Shown here in pieces: positions 7,049 to 16,490 of a stretch of DNA of 64,000 nt (the first letter of the stretch is position 1; every line of letters begins with the position of its first letter). This stretch comes from Halobacillus fulvus (GTDB lineage Bacteria > Bacillota > Bacilli > Bacillales > Halobacillaceae). The stretch covers positions 894,377-958,376 of the forward strand of contig SCFO01000001.1 of assembly GCA_004078665.1 (NCBI GenBank). The letters run 5' to 3'. The position numbers and the translations under genes are program-made. The notes beneath the pieces are model-generated. The model did not search any database, was not told the DNA's origin, and worked only from the letters and a program-made list of their open reading frames with translations.

Positions 7049-8992
7049 TCATAACCCCCTCGCTTTTCGTTCGATACGTTTGATTTCTTCTACGCTGACG
7101 TAGTATCCATCATCATAATCGAAGGATCGGACAATCATCATGACGACTCCACCAATCAGACCGGCAATGGCCACAGGAATCCATTCAAAGATGAGCCCAA
7201 AGCTTGCTAGTCCAAGGAAAGACATCATAATGATCGGCTGTCCTGTGTAGCTCGGCATATGAATTGGCTTCAGTTTCGTTTCATCGAAGGTTGTCTTTCC
7301 TTCTTCTTTCATACGCACATAAGGGTCGATTTCATCCACATAAGGAACGGTTGCGAAATTGTAGAACGGTACTGGTGTTGTTGTTGCCCACTCCAGTGTA
7401 CGTCCGTTTCCATTCCAGGAATCTCCAGTCGTTTCACGCTCGCTGTAACGGTAGCTGTAGTAAATGTTGTAGACGAATACAGCAAAACCAAGTCCCATTC
7501 CGAACGCTCCGACTGTGGAGATGATGTTCAATGGCAGCCATTCTGCAATGTTTGTGATGAATAGACGACGCGGCATTCCATCGAGACCTAGGAAATACTG
7601 CGGGAAGAAGCAGACATGGAATCCTGCGAAGAATAACCAGAATGCCCATTTTCCGATCCGTTCGTTCATCTTGTGACCAAACATTTTCGGATACCAGAAT
7701 ACAAGTCCTGCGAAACATGCAAACACGGTTCCAGCAATTAGTACATAGTGGAAGTGTGCAACCAGGAAGTACGAGTTGTGGAACTGGTAGTCCGCTGCAG
7801 CCATTCCGAGCATAACCCCTGTTACACCGCCGAGAATGAAACTCGGGATGAAGGATAGTGACCAAAGCATCGGTACGGTAAATTCGATTTTCGATTTATA
7901 AAGTGTCGCTAACCAGTTAAAGATCTTAACTCCTGTAGGTACCGCAATTAACATCGTCGATACGGAGAATACAGAGTTTACGAATGCTCCGGCTCCCATC
8001 GTGAAGAAGTGGTGAACCCATACGAGGAAGCTGAGCAGGGCGATGATGATCATCGACCAGACCATGGCATTGTATCCAAACAGACGTTTTTTCGCAAAAG
8101 TAGCGATAACTTCTGAGAAAATACCGAATGCCGGTAAGATAACAATGTAAACTTCAGGGTGTCCCCACATCCAGAACAAGTTCGCCCACATCATCGGAAG
8201 ACCTTCACCCGTTAAAGTAAAGAACTGAGAACCGAAAATACGGTCAATCGTAAGAAGTGCAAGCGCAACAGTCAAGATCGGGAATGCGAATACGATGATG
8301 AAACATGTGACCAATGTCGACCATGTGAAGATCGGCATATGGAAAAGTTTCATTCCAGGTGCACGCATTTTCAGAATCGTTACCATAAGGTTAATCCCTG
8401 TCGCTAACGTACCAATACCTGATAGCTGAAGTCCCATCAGATAGAAGTTCTGACCAGGTCCAGGGCTCATTGCGGCTCCAGACAATGGTGTATAGCTTGT
8501 CCATCCGGCATCAGGAGATCCCCCGATGACGAAGGAGATGTTAAAGAGCATCGCTCCGAAGAAGAATGACCAGAAACTTAAAGCGTTCAAATATGGAAAC
8601 GCAAAGTCGCGTGCACCAATCTGTAAAGGAACGATAATGTTCATTAATCCGATTAGAAACGGCATCGCCATGAAGATGATCATGATCGTACCGTGTGTCG
8701 TGAAAATTTCATTATAGTGCTGGGAATCCAAAAATCCTAAGTTCGGAAACGCGAGCTGAACCCGCATCATCATGGCGTCCATACCACCACGGAATAACAT
8801 CGCCAGCGCACTCAGGATATACATGATTCCGATTTTCTTATGATCGACGGTCGTCAACCATTCACGCCACAGCCATCCCCATTTCTTGAAATACGTCAAC
8901 AGGAATACGATCGCAACCGTGACGAGAGCGATCGATACCATCGCAGCGTAAATGATTGGTTCACCGGTGACTAAAATATCTGTAATGTGCAT
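7049..8992 (-). CDS. qoxB: Cytochrome aa3 quinol oxidase subunit I
   Basis: 647 residues, heme-copper oxidase subunit I. Heme a ligand motif FTTHGTIMIIFMAMP, the WGHPEVYIVILPAFG segment with the His-Tyr pair of the CuB centre, HHFFTMG carrying the next two CuB histidines, and HFHYVLIAG with the distal heme ligands. The long C-terminal extension (ETTGDSWNGNGRTLEWATTTP) is the QoxB type. Oxidises menaquinol and reduces O2 to water while pumping protons. Second gene of the operon, 24 bp after qoxA. Confidence 0.97.
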   Translation of the reverse strand: MHITDILVTGEPIIYAAMVSIALVTVAIVFLLTYFKKWGWLWREWLTTVDHKKIGIMYILSALAMLFRGGMDAMMMRVQLAFPNLGFLDSQHYNEIFTTHGTIMIIFMAMPFLIGLMNIIVPLQIGARDFAFPYLNALSFWSFFFGAMLFNISFVIGGSPDAGWTSYTPLSGAAMSPGPGQNFYLMGLQLSGIGTLATGINLMVTILKMRAPGMKLFHMPIFTWSTLVTCFIIVFAFPILTVALALLTIDRIFGSQFFTLTGEGLPMMWANLFWMWGHPEVYIVILPAFGIFSEVIATFAKKRLFGYNAMVWSMIIIALLSFLVWVHHFFTMGAGAFVNSVFSVSTMLIAVPTGVKIFNWLATLYKSKIEFTVPMLWSLSFIPSFILGGVTGVMLGMAAADYQFHNSYFLVAHFHYVLIAGTVFACFAGLVFWYPKMFGHKMNERIGKWAFWLFFAGFHVCFFPQYFLGLDGMPRRLFITNIAEWLPLNIISTVGAFGMGLGFAVFVYNIYYSYRYSERETTGDSWNGNGRTLEWATTTPVPFYNFATVPYVDEIDPYVRMKEEGKTTFDETKLKPIHMPSYTGQPIIMMSFLGLASFGLIFEWIPVAIAGLIGGVVMMIVRSFDYDDGYYVSVEEIKRIERKARGL

Positions 8993-9016
8993 GTCTTCAC
9001 CTGCTTTCTTATGGAT

Positions 9017-9964
9017 CTATTCAAATGTTTCTTCTCGATCGATATCATACAATTCGATTTTCTCACCATACAACTCGCGGTAGCGCTCTACAACATAATC
9101 TGCGCCATCTGTCGTCGCATGGTTTACAAAATCCAAGTGAGTCGATGAGAAGGAAGCTTCATCTGTCAAACCAGGTTTGACAAGTTCATTGTATTGTTCC
9201 TGAGTCAATTCAGGAGCTTCATTTTGAATTTCTTCTACCCAACTGTTAAAGTCCTCTTCGCTTTCCGCATGGACTTTGAATGTCTGGGCTGCGAAACCTT
9301 CGCCGTTAAAGTTCGAGTTACGTCCATCATAAACTCCTTCTTCATCAGCCTGAAGGTAAAGCTTCGTCATCATTCCAGCCATGTTGTACTTTTGTCCTCC
9401 AAGAGCCGGAATCCAAAGCGCCGACATCGAATCGGCTGATGTCAACATGAACTCTATCGGACGATCGGTTGGTATGTGTAAATAGTTGACGGTTTCTATG
9501 TCCTGCTCCGGGTAACTGAAGAACCATTTCCAGTCAGCCGCTGTCGCATGGATGACAAGAGGTTCTTTCGGCTCCTGACCATCAGCTGGCTCAGGCGCTT
9601 TCTCCAAGTCGAAAAGCGTTGTAACCGTTGGAATCGATAATAGAATAACGATGATTAATGGAATCACTGTCCACACGATCTCAATCATCGTATTGCCATG
9701 CAAGTTCGGTTCATAATCGCTTTCTTTGCGACCCGGCCGATTGGCTCGATATTTAATCAGCATGAACGCAAACAAACCGAATACAACCACAATGATGCCT
9801 AGCATGAACCAAAGAGAATACATAATTAGATCATACTGGCTCTGGGCAACAGGTCCTTTTGGATTAAGAACCGTCATTTCCAGGTTCCCACATCCGCTTA
9901 AAAACAGAATCAAACTGAACGGAAGAAGTCCTAACCACCTGGACCGCAGATGTTTGTTTTTCAT
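9017..9964 (-). CDS. qoxA: Cytochrome aa3 quinol oxidase subunit II (lipoprotein)
   Basis: About 315 residues from the ATG at 9964, which has AGGAGG 10 nt upstream. A lipobox LSGC around residue 25 is followed by two membrane helices and an extracytoplasmic cupredoxin-like domain (ADWKWFFSYPEQDIETVNYL ... SALWIPALGGQKYNMAGM). The CuA cysteine motif of cytochrome c oxidases is absent, which with the neighbours makes this a quinol oxidase. The C-terminal region is longer and highly acidic. First gene of qoxABCD. Confidence 0.94.
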   Translation of the reverse strand: MKNKHLRSRWLGLLPFSLILFLSGCGNLEMTVLNPKGPVAQSQYDLIMYSLWFMLGIIVVVFGLFAFMLIKYRANRPGRKESDYEPNLHGNTMIEIVWTVIPLIIVILLSIPTVTTLFDLEKAPEPADGQEPKEPLVIHATAADWKWFFSYPEQDIETVNYLHIPTDRPIEFMLTSADSMSALWIPALGGQKYNMAGMMTKLYLQADEEGVYDGRNSNFNGEGFAAQTFKVHAESEEDFNSWVEEIQNEAPELTQEQYNELVKPGLTDEASFSSTHLDFVNHATTDGADYVVERYRELYGEKIELYDIDREETFE

Positions 9965-10045
9965 GGAATTCAATCCTCCTACTAAACTAAGGTATGACAC
10001 ACGGAAAATATGAAATAAGATTCACTAATTCATAGCGCTTGATTG

Positions 10046-10054
10046 ATTATATCA
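10046..10054 (-). promoter_or_regulatory. Extended -10 promoter of qoxABCD
   Basis: TGATATAAT on the minus strand gives TG-n-TATAAT, an extended -10, with only a poor -35. It lies about 80 bp upstream of the qoxA ATG. Confidence 0.5.
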
Positions 10055-10214
10055 GATTTTGTCGAGTTTACGATTCAGTTCACGAAGTTGTCAAAAAAGA
10101 GTAAAATCCTGTTAGAGATTCCGACACATTTTGTACAAAATTAAGGAATTATCTTGTTGGGAAGGAAATTTCAACTAGGAAACCATCCCCATTAATCGAC
10201 AATTCTAAACCTTC

Positions 10215-10267
10215 CCAAAAGAAAGAACAGGCATTCACAACCGATTGCCCGCTTGTGAACCCTGTTC
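10215..10267 (-). terminator. Intrinsic terminator of the VWA lipoprotein gene
   Basis: Long stem GAACAGGGTTCACAA against TTGTGAATGCCTGTTC (10225-10267), followed on the minus strand by TTTCTTTT. Confidence 0.8.
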
Positions 10268-10318
10268 CTTCATTTAATATAGTCTTCAAAAAATATTTAT
10301 TCTCCCTCGAGAAAGCCG

Positions 10319-11695
10319 TCAGCTGTTGCTGTATTTATCCTTATTTTCTCTTCCTTCTTCTTGAATCTCTTCTTTCATCTCCGTGCCTTCTGATTTCGTT
10401 TGATCGACCAGTTCATTGATCTCGTCTTCCAACGTCTTCAATACATCGTGTCTTGCATCAATATAATCGAAGACTTCCCCGCGGACTGTCCCCTCGATAT
10501 ATCCTTCATTCTGTAAAAACAAAGCCGCATCTCTCATTCTTCCCCGTTCTTTATACGTAAGGTTCATATAATTGGTCCGCGTCTTATAGAGTTCATTCAA
10601 TTTGTTCGTCTGCTCTTTGGCCACATCATTGTAATTGTTTGCCGTCCATTTGCTCCATTCGTTATATAAGCGTATCCTTTCTCTTTCCCAAAGACGTTCA
10701 AAGTCTTCTGCAGTATCGACCGTTTCAAACTCTCCTCCGCCGGCATCCGCTACGGATAATAGTTGCTGCTGCCCTTCCTCATCCACATCAAAGCCGATGA
10801 CATTGACGACCGCTTCAATGTCGGATTGGTTCAGCGATTCAGCTGCAGCGACAGGGTCTTCCCCGCACGTCTCGATTCCATCACTCACTATGTAGACTAA
10901 GTGTTGACGTGCTTCTTCAAAGTTGGCGAAATCTTTCTCAGCCTCATGAATCGACTTCCCTAAAGGTGTCCATCCAGTGGGCTCTACGTTATCAAGAGAA
11001 GCTTGAAATTCTTCAGCATCATAAGACTGGAACGGATAAACGACTTCTGTACTCCCGCAGGACAATTCCTTGTCTGCATCGGCATTGCTTCCTTTATGTC
11101 CATAAACACGAAGCGCTACATTCGACCCTTCTGGCATGGAAGACACAAAGTCATCAATCGCTTTTTTCGCCAGTTGCATTTTCGTTTCTCCACCGATGGT
11201 CTGTGCCATGCTTCCGCTCGCGTCCAGTAAAATCGCAATGTTCGCTGAGCCGCTCACCTGCTGGCCATCCTCCAGCTGCATATCACCAGGTGCTTCAGAT
11301 ACCTCGGTTTCAATTCCTGCAGTGAAAGACTGTACGAATTCGTAATGTTCCTTATACTGGTCGGCTTCGTTCACCTTCGATAAAAGCGTTTGGTAGATTT
11401 GAAGGGCCGATTGATTTTCAAAGTTTTGATCGCTAAGCTGTTCCTTAAGTGTATCCTTGTCATAAGCATCACCGGACAATTCTCCCGATGTTTGATCTAC
11501 AACCTCTTCAAGCGTCTCAGCTGGTTCCGTTTCTTCGACGGCTTCAGCAGGCTGTTCCTCTGCCGCTTCCTGGTCCTGTTCCTCTTCCTGAACCGCTTCT
11601 TCCGCCGGTTCCTGTTCTGACGGTGCTTCCTTTTCTGAACATGCCCCTAAAATGAAGATCAACACAACTACCCATATGATTTTTTTCATTTTCAT
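10319..11695 (-). CDS. Secreted VWA-domain lipoprotein
   Basis: 458 residues. Lipobox LGAC at about residue 19, then a ~45-residue Glu/Pro/Ala linker, then a von Willebrand factor A domain with the MIDAS start LLDASGSM (about 155-162), the threonine at GWTPLG and the aspartate at IVSDGIETCG. The last ~130 residues are helical and charged (LYNEWSKWTANNYNDVAKEQ). Predicted anchored on the outer face of the membrane and binding a divalent cation and a protein partner. Single-gene unit with its own terminator. Partner unknown. Confidence 0.85.
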   Translation of the reverse strand: MKMKKIIWVVVLIFILGACSEKEAPSEQEPAEEAVQEEEQDQEAAEEQPAEAVEETEPAETLEEVVDQTSGELSGDAYDKDTLKEQLSDQNFENQSALQIYQTLLSKVNEADQYKEHYEFVQSFTAGIETEVSEAPGDMQLEDGQQVSGSANIAILLDASGSMAQTIGGETKMQLAKKAIDDFVSSMPEGSNVALRVYGHKGSNADADKELSCGSTEVVYPFQSYDAEEFQASLDNVEPTGWTPLGKSIHEAEKDFANFEEARQHLVYIVSDGIETCGEDPVAAAESLNQSDIEAVVNVIGFDVDEEGQQQLLSVADAGGGEFETVDTAEDFERLWERERIRLYNEWSKWTANNYNDVAKEQTNKLNELYKTRTNYMNLTYKERGRMRDAALFLQNEGYIEGTVRGEVFDYIDARHDVLKTLEDEINELVDQTKSEGTEMKEEIQEEGRENKDKYSNS

Positions 11696-11811
11696 CCTCC
11701 TGATGTTTTTTCATGCCTTATCTTTACTATTCTGCTTTAATACGACCAAAAAAGGAAGGAGTTTCATTTTCAAGTAAAAATTCTACAATTAAGTCTTGAT
11801 ACCTATAACTA

Positions 11812-11980
11812 TTTCCGTTTCACTAAAGGTGGGATTGGAGGGGCAGAAAACAACTCGCTTTCCATGGTGGGCGCTGAGCTTCCTCGTCACTTCGTTCCTG
11901 CGGGATCTCAGCCTGCCCTTTCCTACCATAGGAGTCTCGCCATTTTCTGCCCCTCCTCGTCAAAAGGCATGAACGGAAAC
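11812..11980 (-). repeat. Nested-palindrome repeat, copy A
   Basis: Bounded by TTTCCGTTT and GAACGGAAAC. Inner inverted repeat GGAGGGGCAGAAAA/TTTTCTGCCCCTCC, with the shared core GCGCTGAGCTTCCTCGTCAC ... GCGGGATCTCAGCCTGCCC. Outer flanks carry only a degraded version of the long terminal repeats seen at copy B. Lies in the 460-bp gap upstream of the VWA gene; reading frames across it are artefacts. Confidence 0.8.
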
Positions 11981-12126
11981 ACCAGATTAAGAGTATATTA
12001 ATGAAACAACAGTAAAATTGATCTATTTTCACTAGCCTATATATTCGAATAAAAATTAACCTTAATATTATCCCTAGAGAAGTCCACTTCAAAAAATATG
12101 GGATGATGATAAGAGATAGCGGGTAT

Positions 12127-12158
12127 TAAAAAAAGACCCTATCTTCTACAACAGGGTC
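12127..12158 (-). terminator. Intrinsic terminator of the nag operon
   Basis: GACCCT...AGGGTC stem followed on the minus strand by seven Ts, at the end of the SIS-domain gene. Confidence 0.8.
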
Positions 12159-12870
12159 AAAAATTTATGCGTGTATAAGTATCGATCAGATTTTGATTAT
12201 GTTCATCCGCTCCGTCGATGTTCCCACTCAGAAATACAGGAGCAGTTTCTCCTGTGCGTTCGATTTGAAGGATCGTTCTTGAAAAAAGTTCATGTAAGAG
12301 GCCTGCTCCAAGCACGGACGATGCGGGCGAGGAATTGGTGGCTCCGCCATCCATGATGGCATCCCCGACGGGAACCTTCATATCCAGCACATCATCGACG
12401 ACGTCTTCAAGGCGGTAGCCATCCGGATGACGGGAAGGCTGGCTGTCTCGATAAGCAAGCGACGTCAATCCTACTGTATAGAGACCTTTCGCACGGCAGT
12501 ATCTTGCGACCTCGACAGGTGCCGGGTTGCGCCCTGACGTCGAAAGGATGACAACTGCGTCCCCTTTTTGAATATCTTCCTCATCTAAATAACTCTCCAC
12601 TAATCCCGGAGTGCGTTCATGATCGCTAGACTTCTTTGCTCCTTTATGAAGCATCAGGCATTCAATCAGAATCGGGCGGACTGGAACAAGACCACCGGCC
12701 CGGTAATACACGTCTTGGGCGAGGAGACTCGAATGCCCACAGCCGAACGTATGAATCAGGCCCCCATTCCCTATAACATTAGCCAAGCCCTGGCTCACCT
12801 TATCGAGCGGACCATCTTCGGACTTTTCTATTTCCTGCAGCAACTGAGCGACTTTTGATAAATAGGTCAA
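12157..12870 (-). CDS. SIS-domain sugar-phosphate-binding protein (UPF0309 type)
   Basis: 237 residues with a single SIS fold: GGLIHTFGCGHSSLLAQDVY near the N-terminus, DAVVILSTSGRNPAPVEVA as the phosphosugar-binding loop, and GAGLLHELFSRTIL at the C-terminus. TTG start with AGGAGG upstream. Fourth gene of the nag operon, 11 bp after nagR. Likely binds or isomerises an amino-sugar phosphate arising in N-acetylglucosamine or muropeptide use; the exact substrate is not shown by sequence. Confidence 0.85.
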   Translation of the reverse strand: MTYLSKVAQLLQEIEKSEDGPLDKVSQGLANVIGNGGLIHTFGCGHSSLLAQDVYYRAGGLVPVRPILIECLMLHKGAKKSSDHERTPGLVESYLDEEDIQKGDAVVILSTSGRNPAPVEVARYCRAKGLYTVGLTSLAYRDSQPSRHPDGYRLEDVVDDVLDMKVPVGDAIMDGGATNSSPASSVLGAGLLHELFSRTILQIERTGETAPVFLSGNIDGADEHNQNLIDTYTRINF

Positions 12871-12881
12871 TAAAATGCCTC

Positions 12882-13607
12882 CTAACCCCGGTAAATATCA
12901 CTGACAAACTTGTAACGATCGGCCCGGTATGCAGATTTTACGACCTCAAAGGGCAACCCGTTCGTCAAAAGTGTCTTGCGTTCAATATACAAAATCGCCG
13001 ATTGAAGGGGCACCTCCAGCCACTCTGACTGCCGGCTGTCCGCCACCGTTGCTTCAATCATCTGCGTTGCCTTTTCAATAGTGTACCCAAGCTTCCCTTC
13101 GACGTATTGATAAAGCGATCCGCTGACAATATCCTCTGTTAAATCAGGAACGAGGCGCGAAGGAACGAACGACGTTTCAATCGCCATCGGTTTCTCATCC
13201 GCATATCGGATACGCTGAATCCGGAACACCGTTTCTCCCTCGTTAAGCTCAAGCTTCCGGAAGACATCCGCAGGTGCTTCCACTTGGTCGAAGCCGATCA
13301 GCCTGCTGCTCGCTTCCATCCCACGTTGTTTCATATCCTCTGTAAAACTCGTCAGGCCTTGGAGCGGCTGTTCAATTTTTTGTTCTGCTACAAAGGTTCC
13401 TTTCCCTTTTTCACGATATAAAATATCTTCATTTACTAGATTCGTAATCGCCTGTCTGACCGTCATCCGACTTACGCGATACAACTCGGACAGCTCCCGT
13501 TCAGAAGGGATCACATCGCCGGGAGCATAATCGCCATTCGACATTTTCTGCTTCAGGTCCTCTTCGATTTGGTAGTACATCGGGAGCGGAGATTTCTTAT
13601 TCAACAC
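12882..13607 (-). CDS. nagR: GntR/HutC-family repressor of amino-sugar catabolism (NagR/YvoA type)
   Basis: 241 residues. N-terminal GntR winged helix (GDYAPGDVIPSERELSELYR, VSRMTVRQAITNLVNEDILY) and a C-terminal UTRA effector domain (PMAIETSFVPSRLVPDL ... AILYIERKTLLTNGLPFEVV). GTG start with AGGAGG upstream, overlapping nagB by 11 nt. By analogy with B. subtilis NagR it represses the operon and is released by glucosamine-6-P or GlcNAc-6-P. A fitting operator lies upstream of nagA. Confidence 0.9.
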   Translation of the reverse strand: MLNKKSPLPMYYQIEEDLKQKMSNGDYAPGDVIPSERELSELYRVSRMTVRQAITNLVNEDILYREKGKGTFVAEQKIEQPLQGLTSFTEDMKQRGMEASSRLIGFDQVEAPADVFRKLELNEGETVFRIQRIRYADEKPMAIETSFVPSRLVPDLTEDIVSGSLYQYVEGKLGYTIEKATQMIEATVADSRQSEWLEVPLQSAILYIERKTLLTNGLPFEVVKSAYRADRYKFVSDIYRG

Positions 13608-14352
13608 TTCGATTTCCTCCTGTTTCTTCTACTTTATGATACGCCTTTTCATCTACAATTAAGGTTACATCAGCGTGGCGGTTTAAGGAAGAGGCCGGAA
13701 ACTTCTCATCCACTACTTCGTTTAAGAGCCGGTAGATCGCCTCTGCTTTTCTTTCACCTGATGCAAGCAGAAGGATTCGTTTGCTTTTTAAAATGGAACG
13801 GATTCCCATGGTGATTGCTCTCGTCGGGACATCCTCAAGCGTATCGAAAAAGCGGGCATTCGCTTTTCTTGTCGATTCCGCAAGCTTAATCAAATGGGTT
13901 TCTGAATCAAAAGGGGTCCCCGGCTCGTTGAAGCCGATGTGTCCATTTTGACCGATTCCGAGCAGCTGCAAATCAGGTGGACCGATTTCATCAATCAATC
14001 GCTCATACCGCTCACATTCCTCCTCCATATCATCGGCCGTCCCATTCGGGATATAGGTGTGATTGGAAGGAACGTTAAGATACTTGAACAATTGTTCCTC
14101 CATAAAGAAACGGTAGCTTTGAGGATGATCACCTGTCAGACCGACGTACTCGTCCAAATTGAACGTCGTAACATGTTGGTAATCCGTTCGCCCATGCTTA
14201 TAGCTCCGGATCATCTGTTTATACGTTCCGAGCGGCGTGCTTCCGGTAGCCAGGCCAAGCACTGCATCAGGGCGACGCTCGACTTCCTCCTCAATCAGCT
14301 GACATGCCCGCAGACTGAGACTTTCGTAATCCTTTGTCACAATGATCTTCAT
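13597..14352 (-). CDS. nagB: Glucosamine-6-phosphate deaminase
   Basis: 251 residues, converts glucosamine-6-phosphate to fructose-6-phosphate and ammonia. Motifs: GLATGSTPLGTYKQMI near residue 35-50, TFNLDEYVGL with the catalytic Asp, and LGIGQNGHIGFNEPG with the catalytic His. Length is that of the short Bacillus type, which lacks the E. coli allosteric C-terminus. Overlaps nagA by an ATGA and nagR by 11 nt. Confidence 0.96.
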   Translation of the reverse strand: MKIIVTKDYESLSLRACQLIEEEVERRPDAVLGLATGSTPLGTYKQMIRSYKHGRTDYQHVTTFNLDEYVGLTGDHPQSYRFFMEEQLFKYLNVPSNHTYIPNGTADDMEEECERYERLIDEIGPPDLQLLGIGQNGHIGFNEPGTPFDSETHLIKLAESTRKANARFFDTLEDVPTRAITMGIRSILKSKRILLLASGERKAEAIYRLLNEVVDEKFPASSLNRHADVTLIVDEKAYHKVEETGGNRSVE

Positions 14353-15521
14353 TGGTACACACCGCTTTTGTCAAAAGCTATTCTTCCTCTGCAGACTGTC
14401 AAGGCGACGTTATGCTGATCATCGAGGAGGACAAGGTCCGCATCCTTTCCTTCCGCTATGCTCCCTTTTCTGTCATAGACGCCCAATTCTTTCGCTGCAT
14501 TGGAAGAAGTCATGCGGACAAGCTCATGAATCGTTGCACCTGCATGTGTCTTCATTTTTCTAGCTGCTTCCTCAAGGGTCAATATACTTCCGGCAAGCGT
14601 TCCATCCGCAAGTCTCGCTTCTCCCTCTTTAACAATGACATCCTGCCCACCAAGATCATACGTGCCGGATGGCAAACACTTTGCGCGCATTGCATCTGTA
14701 ATCAACAGCGTCCGCTCACTCCCCATCGTCTCATACGCCAAACGGACAGCTTCCGGATGTACGTGGATGTGGTCGACGATCAGCTCAACGTTCAACTTCC
14801 GATTCGTAAGCGCCGCCCCTACAAGGCCTGGCTCACGGTGATGCAATCCGCTCATCTGATTGTACAGATGGGTCACGTGACGAGCCCCGCGACGAACCGC
14901 TTCATCGGCTTCCTTCCACGTGGCATCACTGTGCCCTAGCGAACAGATCACACCGGTCCGGCTTATTTCTTCAATAAAATCCTGCGCACCTTCCACTTCA
15001 GGAGCAAGCGTCACCAGCTTGATTTGACCGTCGCTTTCCTCCTGCCACTTTTGAAAACGTTCGACCGAAGGCTTCTGTATGTGTTCTGCTGGCTGCGCTC
15101 CCGCTTTCTTTTCTGAAATAAAAGGACCCTCCAAATGAATACCGAGCACTTCCGCTTCCCCTTCAGGTTGCCGCTTCATATAATGACCGACGTTTGCCAC
15201 GGCACTTGCGATACTCTCGTCCGACTGTGTCATAGTGGTCGCAAGAAAACTCGTCGTTCCTTCTTTCGGAAGCTGTCTCGCCATTCCACGAACCGCTTCT
15301 TCGCTAGCATCCATGACGTCATGACCATTCGCCCCGTGGATATGGACATCGATAAAGCCCGGGACCAACGTATAACCTTCCCCATTGATTTTGTGATCCG
15401 CACTGGACACAATATGTTCCGTCACTTCAGAAATCTTTCCACCCTCGACACAGACCGATCCCTTCATCAATCTTCCATCATCCAACGCCACCGTAACGTT
15501 CTCAAATACTAGCTCTGCCAT
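14349..15521 (-). CDS. nagA: N-acetylglucosamine-6-phosphate deacetylase
   Basis: 390 residues, amidohydrolase fold. PGFIDVHIHGANGHDVMD supplies the first metal-site histidines, HLEGPFISEKKAGAQ the metal-binding Glu, SLGHSDATWKEA and VTHLYNQMSGLHHREPG further site residues, and LLITDAMRA the catalytic Asp. Removes acetate from GlcNAc-6-P to feed NagB. First gene of the nag operon; GAGGGAGG before the ATG. Confidence 0.96.
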   Translation of the reverse strand: MAELVFENVTVALDDGRLMKGSVCVEGGKISEVTEHIVSSADHKINGEGYTLVPGFIDVHIHGANGHDVMDASEEAVRGMARQLPKEGTTSFLATTMTQSDESIASAVANVGHYMKRQPEGEAEVLGIHLEGPFISEKKAGAQPAEHIQKPSVERFQKWQEESDGQIKLVTLAPEVEGAQDFIEEISRTGVICSLGHSDATWKEADEAVRRGARHVTHLYNQMSGLHHREPGLVGAALTNRKLNVELIVDHIHVHPEAVRLAYETMGSERTLLITDAMRAKCLPSGTYDLGGQDVIVKEGEARLADGTLAGSILTLEEAARKMKTHAGATIHELVRMTSSNAAKELGVYDRKGSIAEGKDADLVLLDDQHNVALTVCRGRIAFDKSGVYQ

Positions 15522-15570
15522 TGCCGCGCCTCCCTCAAATCTCTATTAAAAGAAACCTTTTATTAAAATT

Positions 15571-15609
15571 ATCATACCACCTCTTAAATATAGTTGTCTA
15601 TACCAGTTT
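15571..15609 (-). promoter_or_regulatory. nag promoter with overlapping NagR operator
   Basis: Minus-strand -35 TAGACA (15595-15600), 18-bp spacer, -10 TATGAT (15571-15576). The -35 is embedded in AACTGGTATAGACAACTA (15591-15608), which has the TGGTATAGACA shape of HutC/NagR-type operators, so repressor binding would block polymerase. Confidence 0.65.
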
Positions 15610-15676
15610 ACCAGTGTTGATTTTTATCCCTGTATTCGATTCATTATGCTATTATAAAAGGAAAATGGTGATATAA

Positions 15677-16411
15677 ATGGAAAACAAAAAAATTTCACTT
15701 GCCTACGAACTTACGTTAGCTTCCTTAGTCATTTTCTCATTAGTAGTCGATCTACCTTCAAAGCAGGGTCTTGTGCTGGACTCGTTTATTTGGACCATTT
15801 TCGTCATCGATTACATCGTCCGGCTATTTAAGGCCAAAGAAAAGTGGCAATTCGTCAAATCTCACCCTCTGGATTTAATCGCAATCATACCGCTGGATCA
15901 GATTTTTCGAACAGTACGGCTCGTTCGACTCGTCCGTGTGATCCGTCTCATTTCCCTACTAAGGCGACGCCGTTCCTTCTTTGACATCCTTTTCGAAAAG
16001 TACCGTGTCGATAAATTTTTCGTATTCATTATTGCCCTGATGTTTATCGCTTCTCTTTCTATGAAATGGGTTGAGCCGGGATTCGAAACGTATGGAGATT
16101 CGTTATGGTGGGCAATTGTTACGACAACGACCGTTGGCTATGGTGATCTGTACCCTGAAACGGTTCCTGGAAGAATCATTGCTAGTGTACTGATGATCAC
16201 CGGCATCGGGATGATTGGTGTCGTCACAGGATCTGTTGCCAACTTCTTCAGTACCGCGAGAATTGTCCCTGCGAAGTCAGATCCTTCCCCTCATCATGAG
16301 CACCTCGACAAAGTAAAGAGCCAGCTTGAACGCGGCTACGACCAGCTTCGGGCTGAAGATGTAGAGGACATGATCCGGCACTTGAATGAATATAAGAAAG
16401 AGCACTTTTAA
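15677..16411 (+). CDS. Voltage-gated-type potassium channel (ion_trans family)
   Basis: 244 residues with six helices: S1-S3, an arginine-rich S4 (TVRLVRLVRVIRLISLLRRRR), S5, the pore loop TTTTVGYGDLYPE containing the K+ selectivity filter TVGYGD, and S6 (IIASVLMITGIGMIGVVTGS). The ~45-residue cytoplasmic tail is too short for a RCK domain and looks helical. Moves K+ across the membrane, plausibly for osmotic or voltage balance. Stands alone between divergent and convergent units. Confidence 0.9.
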   Translation: MENKKISLAYELTLASLVIFSLVVDLPSKQGLVLDSFIWTIFVIDYIVRLFKAKEKWQFVKSHPLDLIAIIPLDQIFRTVRLVRLVRVIRLISLLRRRRSFFDILFEKYRVDKFFVFIIALMFIASLSMKWVEPGFETYGDSLWWAIVTTTTVGYGDLYPETVPGRIIASVLMITGIGMIGVVTGSVANFFSTARIVPAKSDPSPHHEHLDKVKSQLERGYDQLRAEDVEDMIRHLNEYKKEHF

Positions 16412-16457
16412 TACGCGACACGTTCAAAAACACGGGATCCACACCTTGATGAATGCA

Positions 16458-16490
16458 TAAAAAAGAGAACCTCCCGTCTAGGTAGGTCCT
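16458..16490 (-). terminator. Intrinsic terminator
   Basis: Imperfect stem AGGACCTACC/GGAGGTTCT followed by a T-run on the minus strand, just 3' of the VOC gene at 16491. Confidence 0.6.

Larger units (their letters stand above)
10001..10318. other. Intergenic region: qox promoter and terminator of the VWA gene
   Basis: Holds the qox promoter near 10046-10054 and the terminator of the VWA lipoprotein gene (10215-10267). Nothing else recognised. Confidence 0.5.

Noticed and set aside
7259-7865. Several 60-140 residue ORFs on either strand inside qoxB
   Set aside because: Shadow frames of a clearly real, conserved gene.
11823-12092. Minus-strand ORF across repeat copy A
   Set aside because: Runs through the repeat, no ribosome site, composition unlike the neighbouring genes.
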